A stretch of DNA of 12,506 bases from Rhodospirillaceae bacterium (lineage in GTDB: Bacteria > Pseudomonadota > Alphaproteobacteria > Rhodospirillales > Magnetospirillaceae): assembly GCA_013349735.1 (NCBI GenBank), contig DUZC01000040.1:1-12506 (forward strand). The letters are read 5' to 3'. Below, piece by piece: positions 1 through 8,200 of the stretch. A program made the position numbers and the translations under genes. The notes below the pieces were generated by a model. That model worked only from the letters and a program-made list of their open reading frames with translations. It had not been told where the DNA came from and searched no databases. The stretch's first letter is position 1. Each line of letters starts with the position of its first letter.

Positions 1-220
1 CGGCCAGGTTGCAGAAGTCCCCGCCCTGGATCATCACGTCCGACAGCAAAATGGCATTGGGGCCGGTTTCGCAGGCGACGCCATTGACGCTTATGGGACG
101 GATCAGGCCGCGGCGCATCAGATGTTTCACGGCATCCGCTGGGCATCCGCATAAAATCCGCAAATCCACTTCCGGAATAGCCACCCATGCCACGCCGGGC
201 GTGACGTCCACCATATACAT
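1..220 (-). CDS. Unrecognised protein, N-terminal 73 residues only
   Basis: The first 73 codons of a minus-strand gene that leaves the window at its left edge. The ATG at 220-218 is chosen because a strong Shine-Dalgarno (GGGAGG, plus-strand cctccc at 228-233) lies 7 nt upstream; a second in-frame ATG follows at 214-212. The visible part starts MYMVDVTPGV and contains VDLRILCGCPADAVKHLMRRG, then CETGPNAILLSDVMIQGG and DFCNLA at the edge. It has three cysteines, no signal peptide and no membrane segment. I cannot assign a family from this fragment. It is divergent from the hemerythrin-GGDEF gene, with about 110 bp between the two starts, so the two could share a control region. The reading frame and ribosome site make it a credible gene; its function is unknown. 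Confidence 0.7.
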   Translation of the reverse strand, partial: MYMVDVTPGVAWVAIPEVDLRILCGCPADAVKHLMRRGLIRPISVNGVACETGPNAILLSDVMIQGGDFCNLA

Positions 221-227
221 TGCTATT

Positions 228-233
228 CCTCCC
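228..233 (-). promoter_or_regulatory. Shine-Dalgarno site of the left-edge gene
   Basis: GGGAGG on the minus strand, 7 nt before the ATG at 220. It is the strongest ribosome-binding site in this part of the window and fixes the start of the partial gene. Confidence 0.6.
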
Positions 234-332
234 ACACTCGTTGGATGAGATCATCTCTTGTGCCTAGGATGCGGTCAAGGCAACCTATCAGTTTCTTTTA
301 ATTCTACCGAAACGCGACACGGGTTTCTTTTC

Positions 333-1733
333 ATGCAGTTCTTTTATTGGAATAAGAGTTTCGAAATCGGCATCGAAGCCATAGACCATCAGCATCACCG
401 CTTGGTAGACCTGATCAATGGACTTGCCATGGCTCTTACCGAAGGGCGGAAATTGCCGCAGGTCCAGGTCCTTTTCGGTCAATTGATGGAATATGCGGCC
501 GAGCATTTCCGGGATGAAGAACGGATCATCGATACCGCGCCTTTGCCGAAAGCCGAGAAGACCCGCCATAAAAAAGCCCATCAAGGTTTTGTGGAAAAAG
601 CGCAGGAGGTGACGCGCAGATCAGATTTGCTGGATGCTGAGGTTGCCGAGCAGACCCTTGATTTTCTTACCACCTGGCTCATTTCGCATATCTTGGGTTC
701 GGACAAGAAATATGCCGATGTCCTGCGCCCGGATGGCAAAAACCCACCCCAAGCTAAAGGCCCCTTTGCGATATCGCCGGTCGAGCGGGTGCTGGTGGGC
801 GCCCTCTCTGAAACCGAACGGCGCTTTCGACTGATATCCGACCATACGCCGGCACTGATCTGGGTTTCGGACACGAAAGGGGACAGGGGCTATTTTAACC
901 GGGCCTGGTCTGACTTTGTTGGCATTGATGAAGACCGGGCGCTGTCGGTGGACTGGACCCAATTTATTCACCCGGAGGATCTCCTCGGCTATCAAATGGT
1001 GAACCGGCAAATAGTGGAGCATCCGCAACCCACGGAAACCGAATATCGCTTACGACGCCATGACGGCGAATATCGCTGGCATTTGGAACGAATTCTGCCA
1101 CGCATGGAGAGCAATGATCTGTTGATGGGTTTTATTGCCTCGGCCACCGACATTTCGGTGATCAAGCAGGCCGAATCTTTGCTCGATCAGGCTAAAACCG
1201 ACATGGAGCAAGAGATTTCCCGGCGAACGGCTCATCTGGAAAAATTGATCATCACGGACCCTTTGACCGGTGTCGGAAATCGTCGCTTTCTGGAATCGCG
1301 CCTTCACGAGGAAGCCGTGCGGGCGCGGCGCTATCAGCACCCCCTGTCGGCGGTTTTTTTTGACGTGGATTTCTTCAAGCGCATCAATGACGCTTATGGC
1401 CATGCCATGGGCGACAGGGTGATTGCCGGGGTGGCCGCCGGCCTCAAATCCTGCCTCAGGGAGTGCGACCTGATCGCGCGCTATGGTGGCGAGGAGTTCG
1501 TGGTCCTATTGGTGGAAACCAGCCTTGAAACCGCCATTCCTTTGGTTGAGCGGATGCGTTCGGCCGTCGGGCAGATCCCGTTCGATGGGATGCAGGACCC
1601 TATATCGATCAGCGCCGGCATCGCCGAGTTGAAGCCCGATGAAAATGGCAATGGTTTGTTAGAGCGGTGCGATAGGGCGCTCTATCAGGCCAAACATTCG
1701 GGGCGCAATTGCTACAAAGTGGACCCAGGCTGA
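333..1733 (+). CDS. Hemerythrin-PAS-GGDEF protein (putative O2/redox-sensing diguanylate cyclase)
   Basis: A 466-aa soluble protein predicted to make cyclic-di-GMP from two GTP. The start is placed at ATG 333 because the hemerythrin fold begins there (MQFFYWNKSFEIGIEAID); the frame is open back to a TTG at 258, but those 25 residues look unlike the family. The SD is weak. Residues about 5-130 are bacterial hemerythrin with all seven expected di-iron ligands: His21 (IDHQHHRL), His58 and Glu62 (HFRDEE), His79 and His83 (HKKAH), His119 and Asp124 (WLISHILGSD). Residues about 158-282 are a PAS domain ending in ATDIS, then a short coiled linker. Residues about 305-463 are GGDEF with DPLTGVGNRR, active site GGEEF (385-389) and an RxxD inhibitory site (Arg376-Asp379). 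Hemerythrin-linked cyclases are known, and the Vibrio cholerae one responds to the iron redox state. A similar role here is inferred. Confidence 0.93.
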   Translation: MQFFYWNKSFEIGIEAIDHQHHRLVDLINGLAMALTEGRKLPQVQVLFGQLMEYAAEHFRDEERIIDTAPLPKAEKTRHKKAHQGFVEKAQEVTRRSDLLDAEVAEQTLDFLTTWLISHILGSDKKYADVLRPDGKNPPQAKGPFAISPVERVLVGALSETERRFRLISDHTPALIWVSDTKGDRGYFNRAWSDFVGIDEDRALSVDWTQFIHPEDLLGYQMVNRQIVEHPQPTETEYRLRRHDGEYRWHLERILPRMESNDLLMGFIASATDISVIKQAESLLDQAKTDMEQEISRRTAHLEKLIITDPLTGVGNRRFLESRLHEEAVRARRYQHPLSAVFFDVDFFKRINDAYGHAMGDRVIAGVAAGLKSCLRECDLIARYGGEEFVVLLVETSLETAIPLVERMRSAVGQIPFDGMQDPISISAGIAELKPDENGNGLLERCDRALYQAKHSGRNCYKVDPG

Positions 1734-4588
1734 GCCTGCCCTGTCAGGCTTTTCCATGCGAATTCGGCGAAAGCGTCCGGAGGCAAGGGGCGACTGAAGA
1801 AATAGCCCTGATAGGCATGGCAGCCGGCCTTGTCCAAAAAGTCGCGCTGTTCCAAAGTCTCAACACCCTCGGCGATAACACCAAGCCCAAGACTGTCGGC
1901 AAGGCCGACGATGGTGCGCGCAATTGCAGCATCATTGGGATCGTTAAGAATATCACGAACAAAAGACTGATCGATTTTTAACTGGCTCAGCGGCAAACGC
2001 TTTAAATAGGAAAGCGAAGAATAACCAGTACCAAAATCATCAAGTGAGAAGCTGAACCCCACTTCTTTCAAGCGGGCCATTTTGGCAATAATTTCGTCAA
2101 TGTTTTCGAGCAGCATGCTCTCGGTCAACTCCAGCTTGAGTCTTCTCGGGTTGGCCCCAGTTTTTGTCACCACTTCTAAAAGCTGCTCAACAAAATCAGC
2201 TTGATGGAACTGCTTGGCGCTGACATTCAAAGCCAAACTCAGCTGCGCCATTTCTGGCTGGTTCGCCCAGGCGACGACTTGGGCACAGCCCATCTCCAAG
2301 ACACGCAGACCCAGGCTGAGGATCAACCCTGACTCCTCGGCCAAAGGAATGAACTCAGCAGGAGAGACCAGGCCACGCACTGGATGTTTCCAGCGGACCA
2401 GGGCTTCGGCACCGGTTAATCGCCCCGGACCATCAACTTGCGGCTGGTAATATAAAAGAACCTGATCGTCCTGGATGCCCCGGCGCAGGTCGGTTTCCAG
2501 CGATGCACGCGCCTTAATCGCGGCCTGCAAATCCGGGTCAAAAAATCTGAGCGTATTGCGGCCCGCGGCTTTGGCCTGATACATGGCAATATCAGCCTGC
2601 TTCATCAATTCATCGATGCTGTCTTGCAGCTTGCCGAAAAGCGTAATGCCGATGCTGGGGGTAATACGAAACAGGTTGCCGGATATGAGGTAAGGCTCGC
2701 CCAAAACCATCAAAACCTTTTCGCCAACCAATTTGGCTTGGGCTGCGGCATCCCCTGGATTTCCACAGAGATCGGCCAGGACCACAACGAACTCATCGCC
2801 GCCGATCCGGGCCACGGTGTCCGCCTCGCGGAAACTGTTGGTCAGTCGCCGTGCGACTTCCTGCAGCATGATATCGCCCTGATCATGCCCTTGCGTGTCA
2901 TTGATGGTTTTAAAATTGTCCAGATCGATAAAGAAAAGAGCGCCTTCACGCTCATGGCGGCTGCTGGCGGCCAGCGCCTGATGCAAACGGTCACGCAGCA
3001 GGCGACGGTTGGGAAGATGCGTCAAGGGATCGAAAAAGGCCAATTCTTTGACCTGTTCTTCTACCGCCTTGCGCTGCGTAATATCACGAAAAGTGCCAAC
3101 ATAATGGCTTGTCTGGCCAGAGGCGTCCTTGACTGCGGTAATGGTCAGCGACTCGGGATAAATCTCGCCATTCTTGCGGCGGTTCCAAATTTCGCCTTTC
3201 CAGCTTCCCTCGCGGTTGATGGCGTTCCACATGGCCGCATAAAAGGCGTCATCATGACAGCCAGACTTGAGTAAATTCGTGGATTTTCCCACGGATTCTG
3301 CCACCGAATAGCCGGTGATGGTGGTAAAGGCCTGATTGACTCTTAGGATGGTTCTGTTGGCATCGCTGATCACCATGCCATCGGAGGATTCAAAAGACGC
3401 GGCCGCCAGCCGTTGCTCGGACTCGGCATGCTTTCGGTCTGAAATATCGCGGGACGAGGCATAGAGATATCCCTTGCCCTCGATCTCGATGCCCGACGCA
3501 CTGATTTCGACACAGACCAGGCTGCCGTCGCGCCGACGATGCAGAGTTTCAAAGATGGCCCTGCCGCGCGTGGCGATCAATTCATCATTGCGCTGTTTTA
3601 TCACCGGCCATTGGTCCTGCGCATCCCAGTCGGCGACACGCAATTTTCCGATCACGGAGTCGTCATAGCCAAGGATATTCAAAAAGGCTTCACTGGCCTC
3701 AACCAGCAGTCCGTCATGATCCAGGATATGAATGCCGTCGCTTGCCGTTTTTAGAATGGTGGACAGTCGGATACGCTCGCGTTCGGCGTTGCGCTCGGCC
3801 TGTTTGCGTTCCGAGATGTCATGAATAAACGCCGTGTAGCAGCCGACGCCAGGCAGATAAGTGATAATAATTTCGACTGGAAATTCGCTGCCGTTGGCGT
3901 GCAATGCCGAAACTTCGAGGCGTTTCCCCAGGACTCTTGGCTGTTCGCTCCGCAGAAGCCGGGCCAGACCCTCGTTATGGGCAGCTCGGTAGCGGGGTGG
4001 GATAATGACTTCGGCAAGGTCTTTTCCAATGATCGTGGCTTGTTGGAAACCAAAGGTGTTTTCAAAGGCCGGATTGCAGCTTTCAATAAGCCCGCCTTCG
4101 GTCACGGTTACGATGGCGTCAATGGCGCTGTTCAAGATGGCCGACTGGAACTCTTCGCTCTTTTTCAGTTTGATGATGGCCGCTTCCAATTTGGCATCGG
4201 CTTCGCGGCGCGACCGAACTTCACTGGTTTCCTGCAGCGTTTTGGTGATCACCGGGACCAGGCGATTGAGATTGTCCTTTAAAAGAAAATCGCGGACACC
4301 CAGTTTCATCAATTGAACCGCGGTTTCTTCGCCGACATGTCCGGAGACCAAAATAACCGGTAAATCTGGGTCAAGCCTGCGGATCACCTTATAGCTTTCG
4401 ATAAACTCCATCCCCGGCACATGAAAATCGGATATCACCAGATCCCATTTGCGCTGGCGCATCGCGTCCTGCAATTGGTCGAGTTGTTCAACCCGATGCC
4501 AATCGGGCTCCAGGCCATCGCGTTTGCAATGGCGTTGCAGCAGCAGAAAATCAGCCAGATTGTCTTCGATAGCCAGAACGGCAAGCAT
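1712..4588 (-). CDS. REC-PAS-PAS-PAS-GGDEF-EAL protein (cyclic-di-GMP synthesis/hydrolysis)
   Basis: A 958-aa soluble protein with no membrane segment. REC, residues 1-120: acidic pair at IEDN, phospho-acceptor Asp54 (VISDFHVP) and Lys104 (KDN, lacking the usual KP proline). PAS domains lie at about 146-262, 272-388 and 393-508, each ending in a DIS/DIT signature. GGDEF, about 514-684: FFDPLTHLPNRR, intact GGDEF at 596-600, RxxD I-site Arg587-Asp590. EAL, about 695-940: EAL 728-730, Asn788, Glu820, DDFGTGYSSL from Asp850, Lys871, Glu907 and Gln927, so the metal and catalytic residues are all present. It could therefore act in either direction, with the receiver and PAS signals setting the balance; which activity dominates cannot be seen. 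It starts 18 bp after the response-regulator gene, suggesting one operon. Its 3' end overlaps the convergent hemerythrin-GGDEF gene by 22 bp. Confidence 0.95.
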   Translation of the reverse strand: MLAVLAIEDNLADFLLLQRHCKRDGLEPDWHRVEQLDQLQDAMRQRKWDLVISDFHVPGMEFIESYKVIRRLDPDLPVILVSGHVGEETAVQLMKLGVRDFLLKDNLNRLVPVITKTLQETSEVRSRREADAKLEAAIIKLKKSEEFQSAILNSAIDAIVTVTEGGLIESCNPAFENTFGFQQATIIGKDLAEVIIPPRYRAAHNEGLARLLRSEQPRVLGKRLEVSALHANGSEFPVEIIITYLPGVGCYTAFIHDISERKQAERNAERERIRLSTILKTASDGIHILDHDGLLVEASEAFLNILGYDDSVIGKLRVADWDAQDQWPVIKQRNDELIATRGRAIFETLHRRRDGSLVCVEISASGIEIEGKGYLYASSRDISDRKHAESEQRLAAASFESSDGMVISDANRTILRVNQAFTTITGYSVAESVGKSTNLLKSGCHDDAFYAAMWNAINREGSWKGEIWNRRKNGEIYPESLTITAVKDASGQTSHYVGTFRDITQRKAVEEQVKELAFFDPLTHLPNRRLLRDRLHQALAASSRHEREGALFFIDLDNFKTINDTQGHDQGDIMLQEVARRLTNSFREADTVARIGGDEFVVVLADLCGNPGDAAAQAKLVGEKVLMVLGEPYLISGNLFRITPSIGITLFGKLQDSIDELMKQADIAMYQAKAAGRNTLRFFDPDLQAAIKARASLETDLRRGIQDDQVLLYYQPQVDGPGRLTGAEALVRWKHPVRGLVSPAEFIPLAEESGLILSLGLRVLEMGCAQVVAWANQPEMAQLSLALNVSAKQFHQADFVEQLLEVVTKTGANPRRLKLELTESMLLENIDEIIAKMARLKEVGFSFSLDDFGTGYSSLSYLKRLPLSQLKIDQSFVRDILNDPNDAAIARTIVGLADSLGLGVIAEGVETLEQRDFLDKAGCHAYQGYFFSRPLPPDAFAEFAWKSLTGQAQPGSTL
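1733..1753 (+). terminator. Possible weak terminator after the hemerythrin-GGDEF gene
   Basis: AGCCTG (1733-1738), a 6-nt loop, CAGGCT (1745-1750), then a short T run (1750-1753), directly at the stop codon of the plus-strand gene. A third copy of the arm (CAGGCT at 1726-1731) could form a competing hairpin with 1733-1738. The stem is only 6 bp, the T run is short, and the site lies inside the 3' end of the opposing gene, so this is tentative. Confidence 0.3.
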
Positions 4589-4606
4589 CCCGCAAACGCT
4601 TTCGCT

Positions 4607-5050
4607 TTAGTTCTGTGGGGGCAGGTTTGTCGCGCACCAATAGACCCCAAGCTGGGCGATGGTGGCGGCGAACTCGCCAAAATCCAAGGGCTTGCGAATA
4701 AAGCTATTGCAGCCATTACGGTAACTTTGCAGACGGTCACGCTCCTCGTCTGACGAGGTCAAAATAACCACTGGCAGCAATTGTGTTTTGGGATTGGCCC
4801 GCACGCGCGCCAAAACATCCAGCCCGCTAATGCGGGGCAAACTAATATCCAAAAGCACAACCACGGGAATGTCGTCTATACTTCTATTCGAATAATCACC
4901 AGTAGCAAAAAGATAATCCAATGCCTGCTGACCATCACGAACTATAACTATATTATTAACTATATTTATTTTTTTTAGGCTACGAATAACCAGGGCTTCA
5001 TCCTGTTCATTGTCTTCAACCAACAGAATTGATTTATTGACGATTGGCAT
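4607..5050 (-). CDS. Single-domain response regulator (Rcp1/CheY-like receiver)
   Basis: A 147-aa stand-alone receiver with no output domain. Visible marks are the acidic cluster VEDNEQD (Glu12, Asp13), phospho-acceptor Asp68 (VVVLLDISLP), Thr98 (VILTSS) and Lys120-Pro121 (FIRKPL). The spacing and the DYLFATGDY and GCNSFIRKP segments resemble the Rcp1-type receivers that pair with PAS or phytochrome-type kinases. ATG 5050 is preferred because GGAG lies about 9 nt upstream; ATG 5065 and TTG 5068 are in frame but have poor ribosome sites. It lies between the hybrid kinase and the REC-GGDEF-EAL gene on the same strand. It could be a phosphate shuttle or sink for the kinase's HPt domain (inferred). 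Codons for residues about 25-40 are very AT-rich (ATA, AAT, AAA) compared with the neighbours. Confidence 0.92.
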   Translation of the reverse strand: MPIVNKSILLVEDNEQDEALVIRSLKKINIVNNIVIVRDGQQALDYLFATGDYSNRSIDDIPVVVLLDISLPRISGLDVLARVRANPKTQLLPVVILTSSDEERDRLQSYRNGCNSFIRKPLDFGEFAATIAQLGVYWCATNLPPQN

Positions 5051-5093
5051 TGTTTTTTTCTCCATCAACCGCGCATATTCAATAAAACAGAAG

Positions 5094-5131
5094 TTAGGCG
5101 ATTGACCAACTAAGTCATTAGCCTAAGCTAA
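5094..5131. repeat. Overlapping inverted repeats upstream of the response regulator
   Basis: TTAGGC (5094-5099) pairs with GCCTAA (5121-5126). Overlapping it, TTAGC (5118-5122) pairs with GCTAA (5127-5131) around a CTAA loop. The motifs sit 45-80 bp upstream of the response-regulator ATG, beside the candidate -35 box. They could be an operator or mutually exclusive hairpins in the leader; the short arms in an AT-rich stretch could also be chance. Confidence 0.3.
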
Positions 5132-5145
5132 CTCAATTTGGATTT

Positions 5146-5151
5146 TGTCAA
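5146..5151 (-). promoter_or_regulatory. Possible -35 box for the response-regulator / GGDEF-EAL operon
   Basis: A perfect TTGACA on the minus strand in the 165-bp gap between the kinase stop and the response-regulator start. No good -10 follows at 16-18 bp (about 5122-5129 reads CTTAGG/GCTTAG), so this is only half a promoter by sequence. The size of the gap makes an internal promoter plausible, so the two downstream genes could be expressed apart from the kinase. Confidence 0.3.
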
Positions 5152-5215
5152 AAGTGTCATTCCATCCCGAAACCGCCGGAATTTTATTTCTATCTAAGCG
5201 AGGAAAATTGTTGGT

Positions 5216-8200
5216 TCATAATGGGATAGAAGCCTTAACTTCAGTAATCAAACAATTTAGTTTGTCTTGCAATCGGTTAAGATATTCTTTGCCGACAAAT
5301 ATATCTCCAGCGATAACGGCGGATTCCAGGTCTGCAGCAAGGTCTTTGATGGCGTTTGCCTCAATAATTCCTGCCGCTCCTTTTAAAGTGTGTGCCTGTC
5401 TTGCTGCATGTTCCAATTCATTATTTTCCAAGTAAGCTGCAATTCTGTTCGGGGCATCGCTTTGATGTTCGACAAAACTTTGCAGCGTCTTAAGGTAAAG
5501 TGATTTGATCCCAGCAACCCGGCGCAATCCGGCGCGCAGGTCCAGACCATCAATCTGGCCGGGAAGGGTGATCTCGATGTCTTGATCCTTTAGAGCCACA
5601 GGAAAAAGATGTTGGTCTCCGGCACCGGTGACCCATTTATGAATGACCGCATAAAGCTGATCCGGCTGAAATGGTTTGGCGACGAAGTCATTCATGCCGG
5701 CGGCCAGACAGTCCTCCTCTTGGCTGTCAAAGGCGTTGGCTGTGACTGCGATCACGGGAAGATCTGCATGACGGCTCGTTTGGCGGATCAATCTTGTCGC
5801 GGCCAGCCCGTCCAGATTTGGCATTCTGATATCCATCAAGACGATCTCGTAGTCTTTCATGCCAACCATTTCTACCGCTATGGCGCCATCTTCTGCGATG
5901 TCGGGGGTAATGCCGACAGCAGCCAAGAGCCCGACCACCACGATCTGATTGGTGGGGTCATCTTCGGCGAGCAGCAAACGGGTCCCGCGTAACAGCGAAT
6001 AATCAGCCAGATCTTTGGGGTCTGGCTCGGCCGGTTCAGCCGGTTGACTATTTTCGGCAATTCCAACGCGCACCGTAAACCAGAAGCGACTGCCCTGCCC
6101 CGGGCGGCTGCTCACGCCAACCTCGCCACCCATTAAACTGGCCAGCTGTTTGGCTATGGCCAAGCCCAGCCCGGTCCCGCCATATTTGATTGCGGTAGCA
6201 TTGTCAGCCTGTTGAAAGGATTGGAACAAGGTCGCCTGTTGCTGCGCCGTCAGGCCGATCCCGGTATCGGTAACCGAGACCTGAAGCATCATTTCAAATT
6301 CTTCATTTTCAATTGCCAACTGCGAAACGGCGACGGTGATTGTCCCTTTATCGGTAAATTTCACAGCATTGTTAAGGTAGTTGAGCAGTATTTGGCCAAT
6401 CCGCAAAGGATCACCGATCAAATTTTGGCACAGTCCCGGGTCAATTTTGGTGACAACTTGCAGTTGTTTGGCAAGCGCGGCTTGGGCAATGCCGGCCAAA
6501 TTATCAGCAAGCAAGCGCTCGAGATTAAACGTCGTAGGTTCAATGACCAGTTTGCCGGCTTCGATCTTTGAAAAGTCGAGAATATCATTGATAATTCTTA
6601 ATAGGCGTCGCGACGAGAGTTGAATGCCATCGATATAGGACCTTTGCTTGTCCGAGAGCCCGCTGGATAGGGCCAAATGGGTTAGCCCGATGATACCATT
6701 CATCGGCGTCCTGATTTCATGGCTGACGGTTGCCAGAAAGTCTGATTTGGCTTTGCTTGAGGCCAAAGCATCCCGTTCCGCCTGTTTAATCCGGGTCAGG
6801 TCCGTCATTGCGCCGACAAAGCCAACCTGATTTCCCCGATCATCAAGGATCGGCGCCGTTTTCAGCAGCACAGGAATGGTTCGCCCATTTTTGGCCCGGC
6901 GCAGACTTTCACCCTCAAACGCGTTGGTTACCAAAACATTGCTGGCTCGCGCGGATGGATCATCGGGGAGCATCATGCCAATATGTTGGTCGCGCAGTTC
7001 CTCCATGGAATAGCCAAAAAGCTTCAGATAAGCGGGGTTGGCATAGGTAATTTTCATCGCCTTGTCGAGCAGAACGATGGCTTCGCCGCATTGACGCAGC
7101 GCTTCGCTAAGACGCAATATTTCCTTATGGGCGCGTTTGCTGTCGCTGATGTCGCGGCCAATTTTTGACGCGCCAACAACTTTTCCACCGAGATCCAGGA
7201 TTGGCGAGATGGTGGCCGAGATATCAATCAATCGACCGCTTTTACATCGTCGCATCGTTTCAAAATGTTCGATGCTTTCGCCGCGGCTGATCCGCCACAG
7301 AATGTCCATTTCGTCATCGACCCGATCCTCTGGGATCAGCATCTGAATTGACTGGCCAAGGGCCTCCTGGGCGGAATAGCCAAAAATTCTTTCGGCTCCC
7401 CGGTTCCAACTGGTAATGAGGCCATCCAGGGTTTTGGCGATGATGGCGTCGTCACTGGAATTGACGATGGCCTTGAACTGATGCAATTCCTCGTAAGCCG
7501 CCTTACGCTGGGTAATATCGCGCGAGGCGGCATAGATGAAGCCCTGCCCGTCAATTTCGATTCCGGCCGTGCTGATTTCGACATCCAGAATCTTGCCGTC
7601 GCGACGGCGATGTCGTGTTTCGAAAAGAGTCTGGCCATGCCTGGCAATCAAATCATCATTGCGAAGTTTGATAACCGTCCAGGTGGTGGTTGTTTCCCAG
7701 GCGCTGACATGTAATTTACCAACGGCGGCCCGGTCGAGGCCGAGCATGCTGAGAAAAGCCTCATTGGCTTCAACCAGCACACCGTCGCGATCGAGTATAT
7801 GAATGCCATCGCCGGCGGTCTGCAATATCGTCCGAAGCCGCAAACGCTCTTGTTCCAATGCGGCGTTGGCGCGATAAGCGGCCTGAATTTCCTGACTTTC
7901 CCTTAAGGTATTGCGAATAACCGGGATCAACCGTGCGAGATTGTCCTTTAAAATAAAATCTCTGACTCCAAGCCGCATCAGCTCGACGGCCCGCTCGGTT
8001 TCCACCTGACCGGAAATCAAAATGACCGGCAGACCGGCTTGCTCGGTTTGCAGCAATGAAAAAGATTGAATGAAATCAAGATTGGGCACCTGATAATCGG
8101 ACAATACCAGATCCCATTTCTGCTGACGCAGGGCCGCTTGCAGCGCTTCTCGGCAATCAACCCGGTGCCAGACGGCCTCGAGACCCTGTCGCTTACAATG

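Noticed and set aside
9..248. Plus-strand frame at the left edge
   Set aside because: It overlaps the minus-strand gene that has a strong SD, and the translation is low-complexity and unlike a protein family.
247..257. Short palindrome GAGATCATCTC in the divergent intergenic region
   Set aside because: Five-base arms in one copy; too short to claim an operator.
258..332. TTG-initiated extension of the hemerythrin-GGDEF protein by 25 residues
   Set aside because: The extension has no hemerythrin character and no ribosome site; the fold starts at ATG 333.
2624..3274. Long plus-strand open frame opposite the GGDEF-EAL gene
   Set aside because: It lies wholly antisense to the PAS and GGDEF coding sequence, which shows clear conserved motifs; the product has no family features.
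5150..5200. ATTCC...GGAAT hairpin followed by T residues on the plus strand
   Set aside because: There is no plus-strand gene here to terminate, and the stem is only 5 bp.
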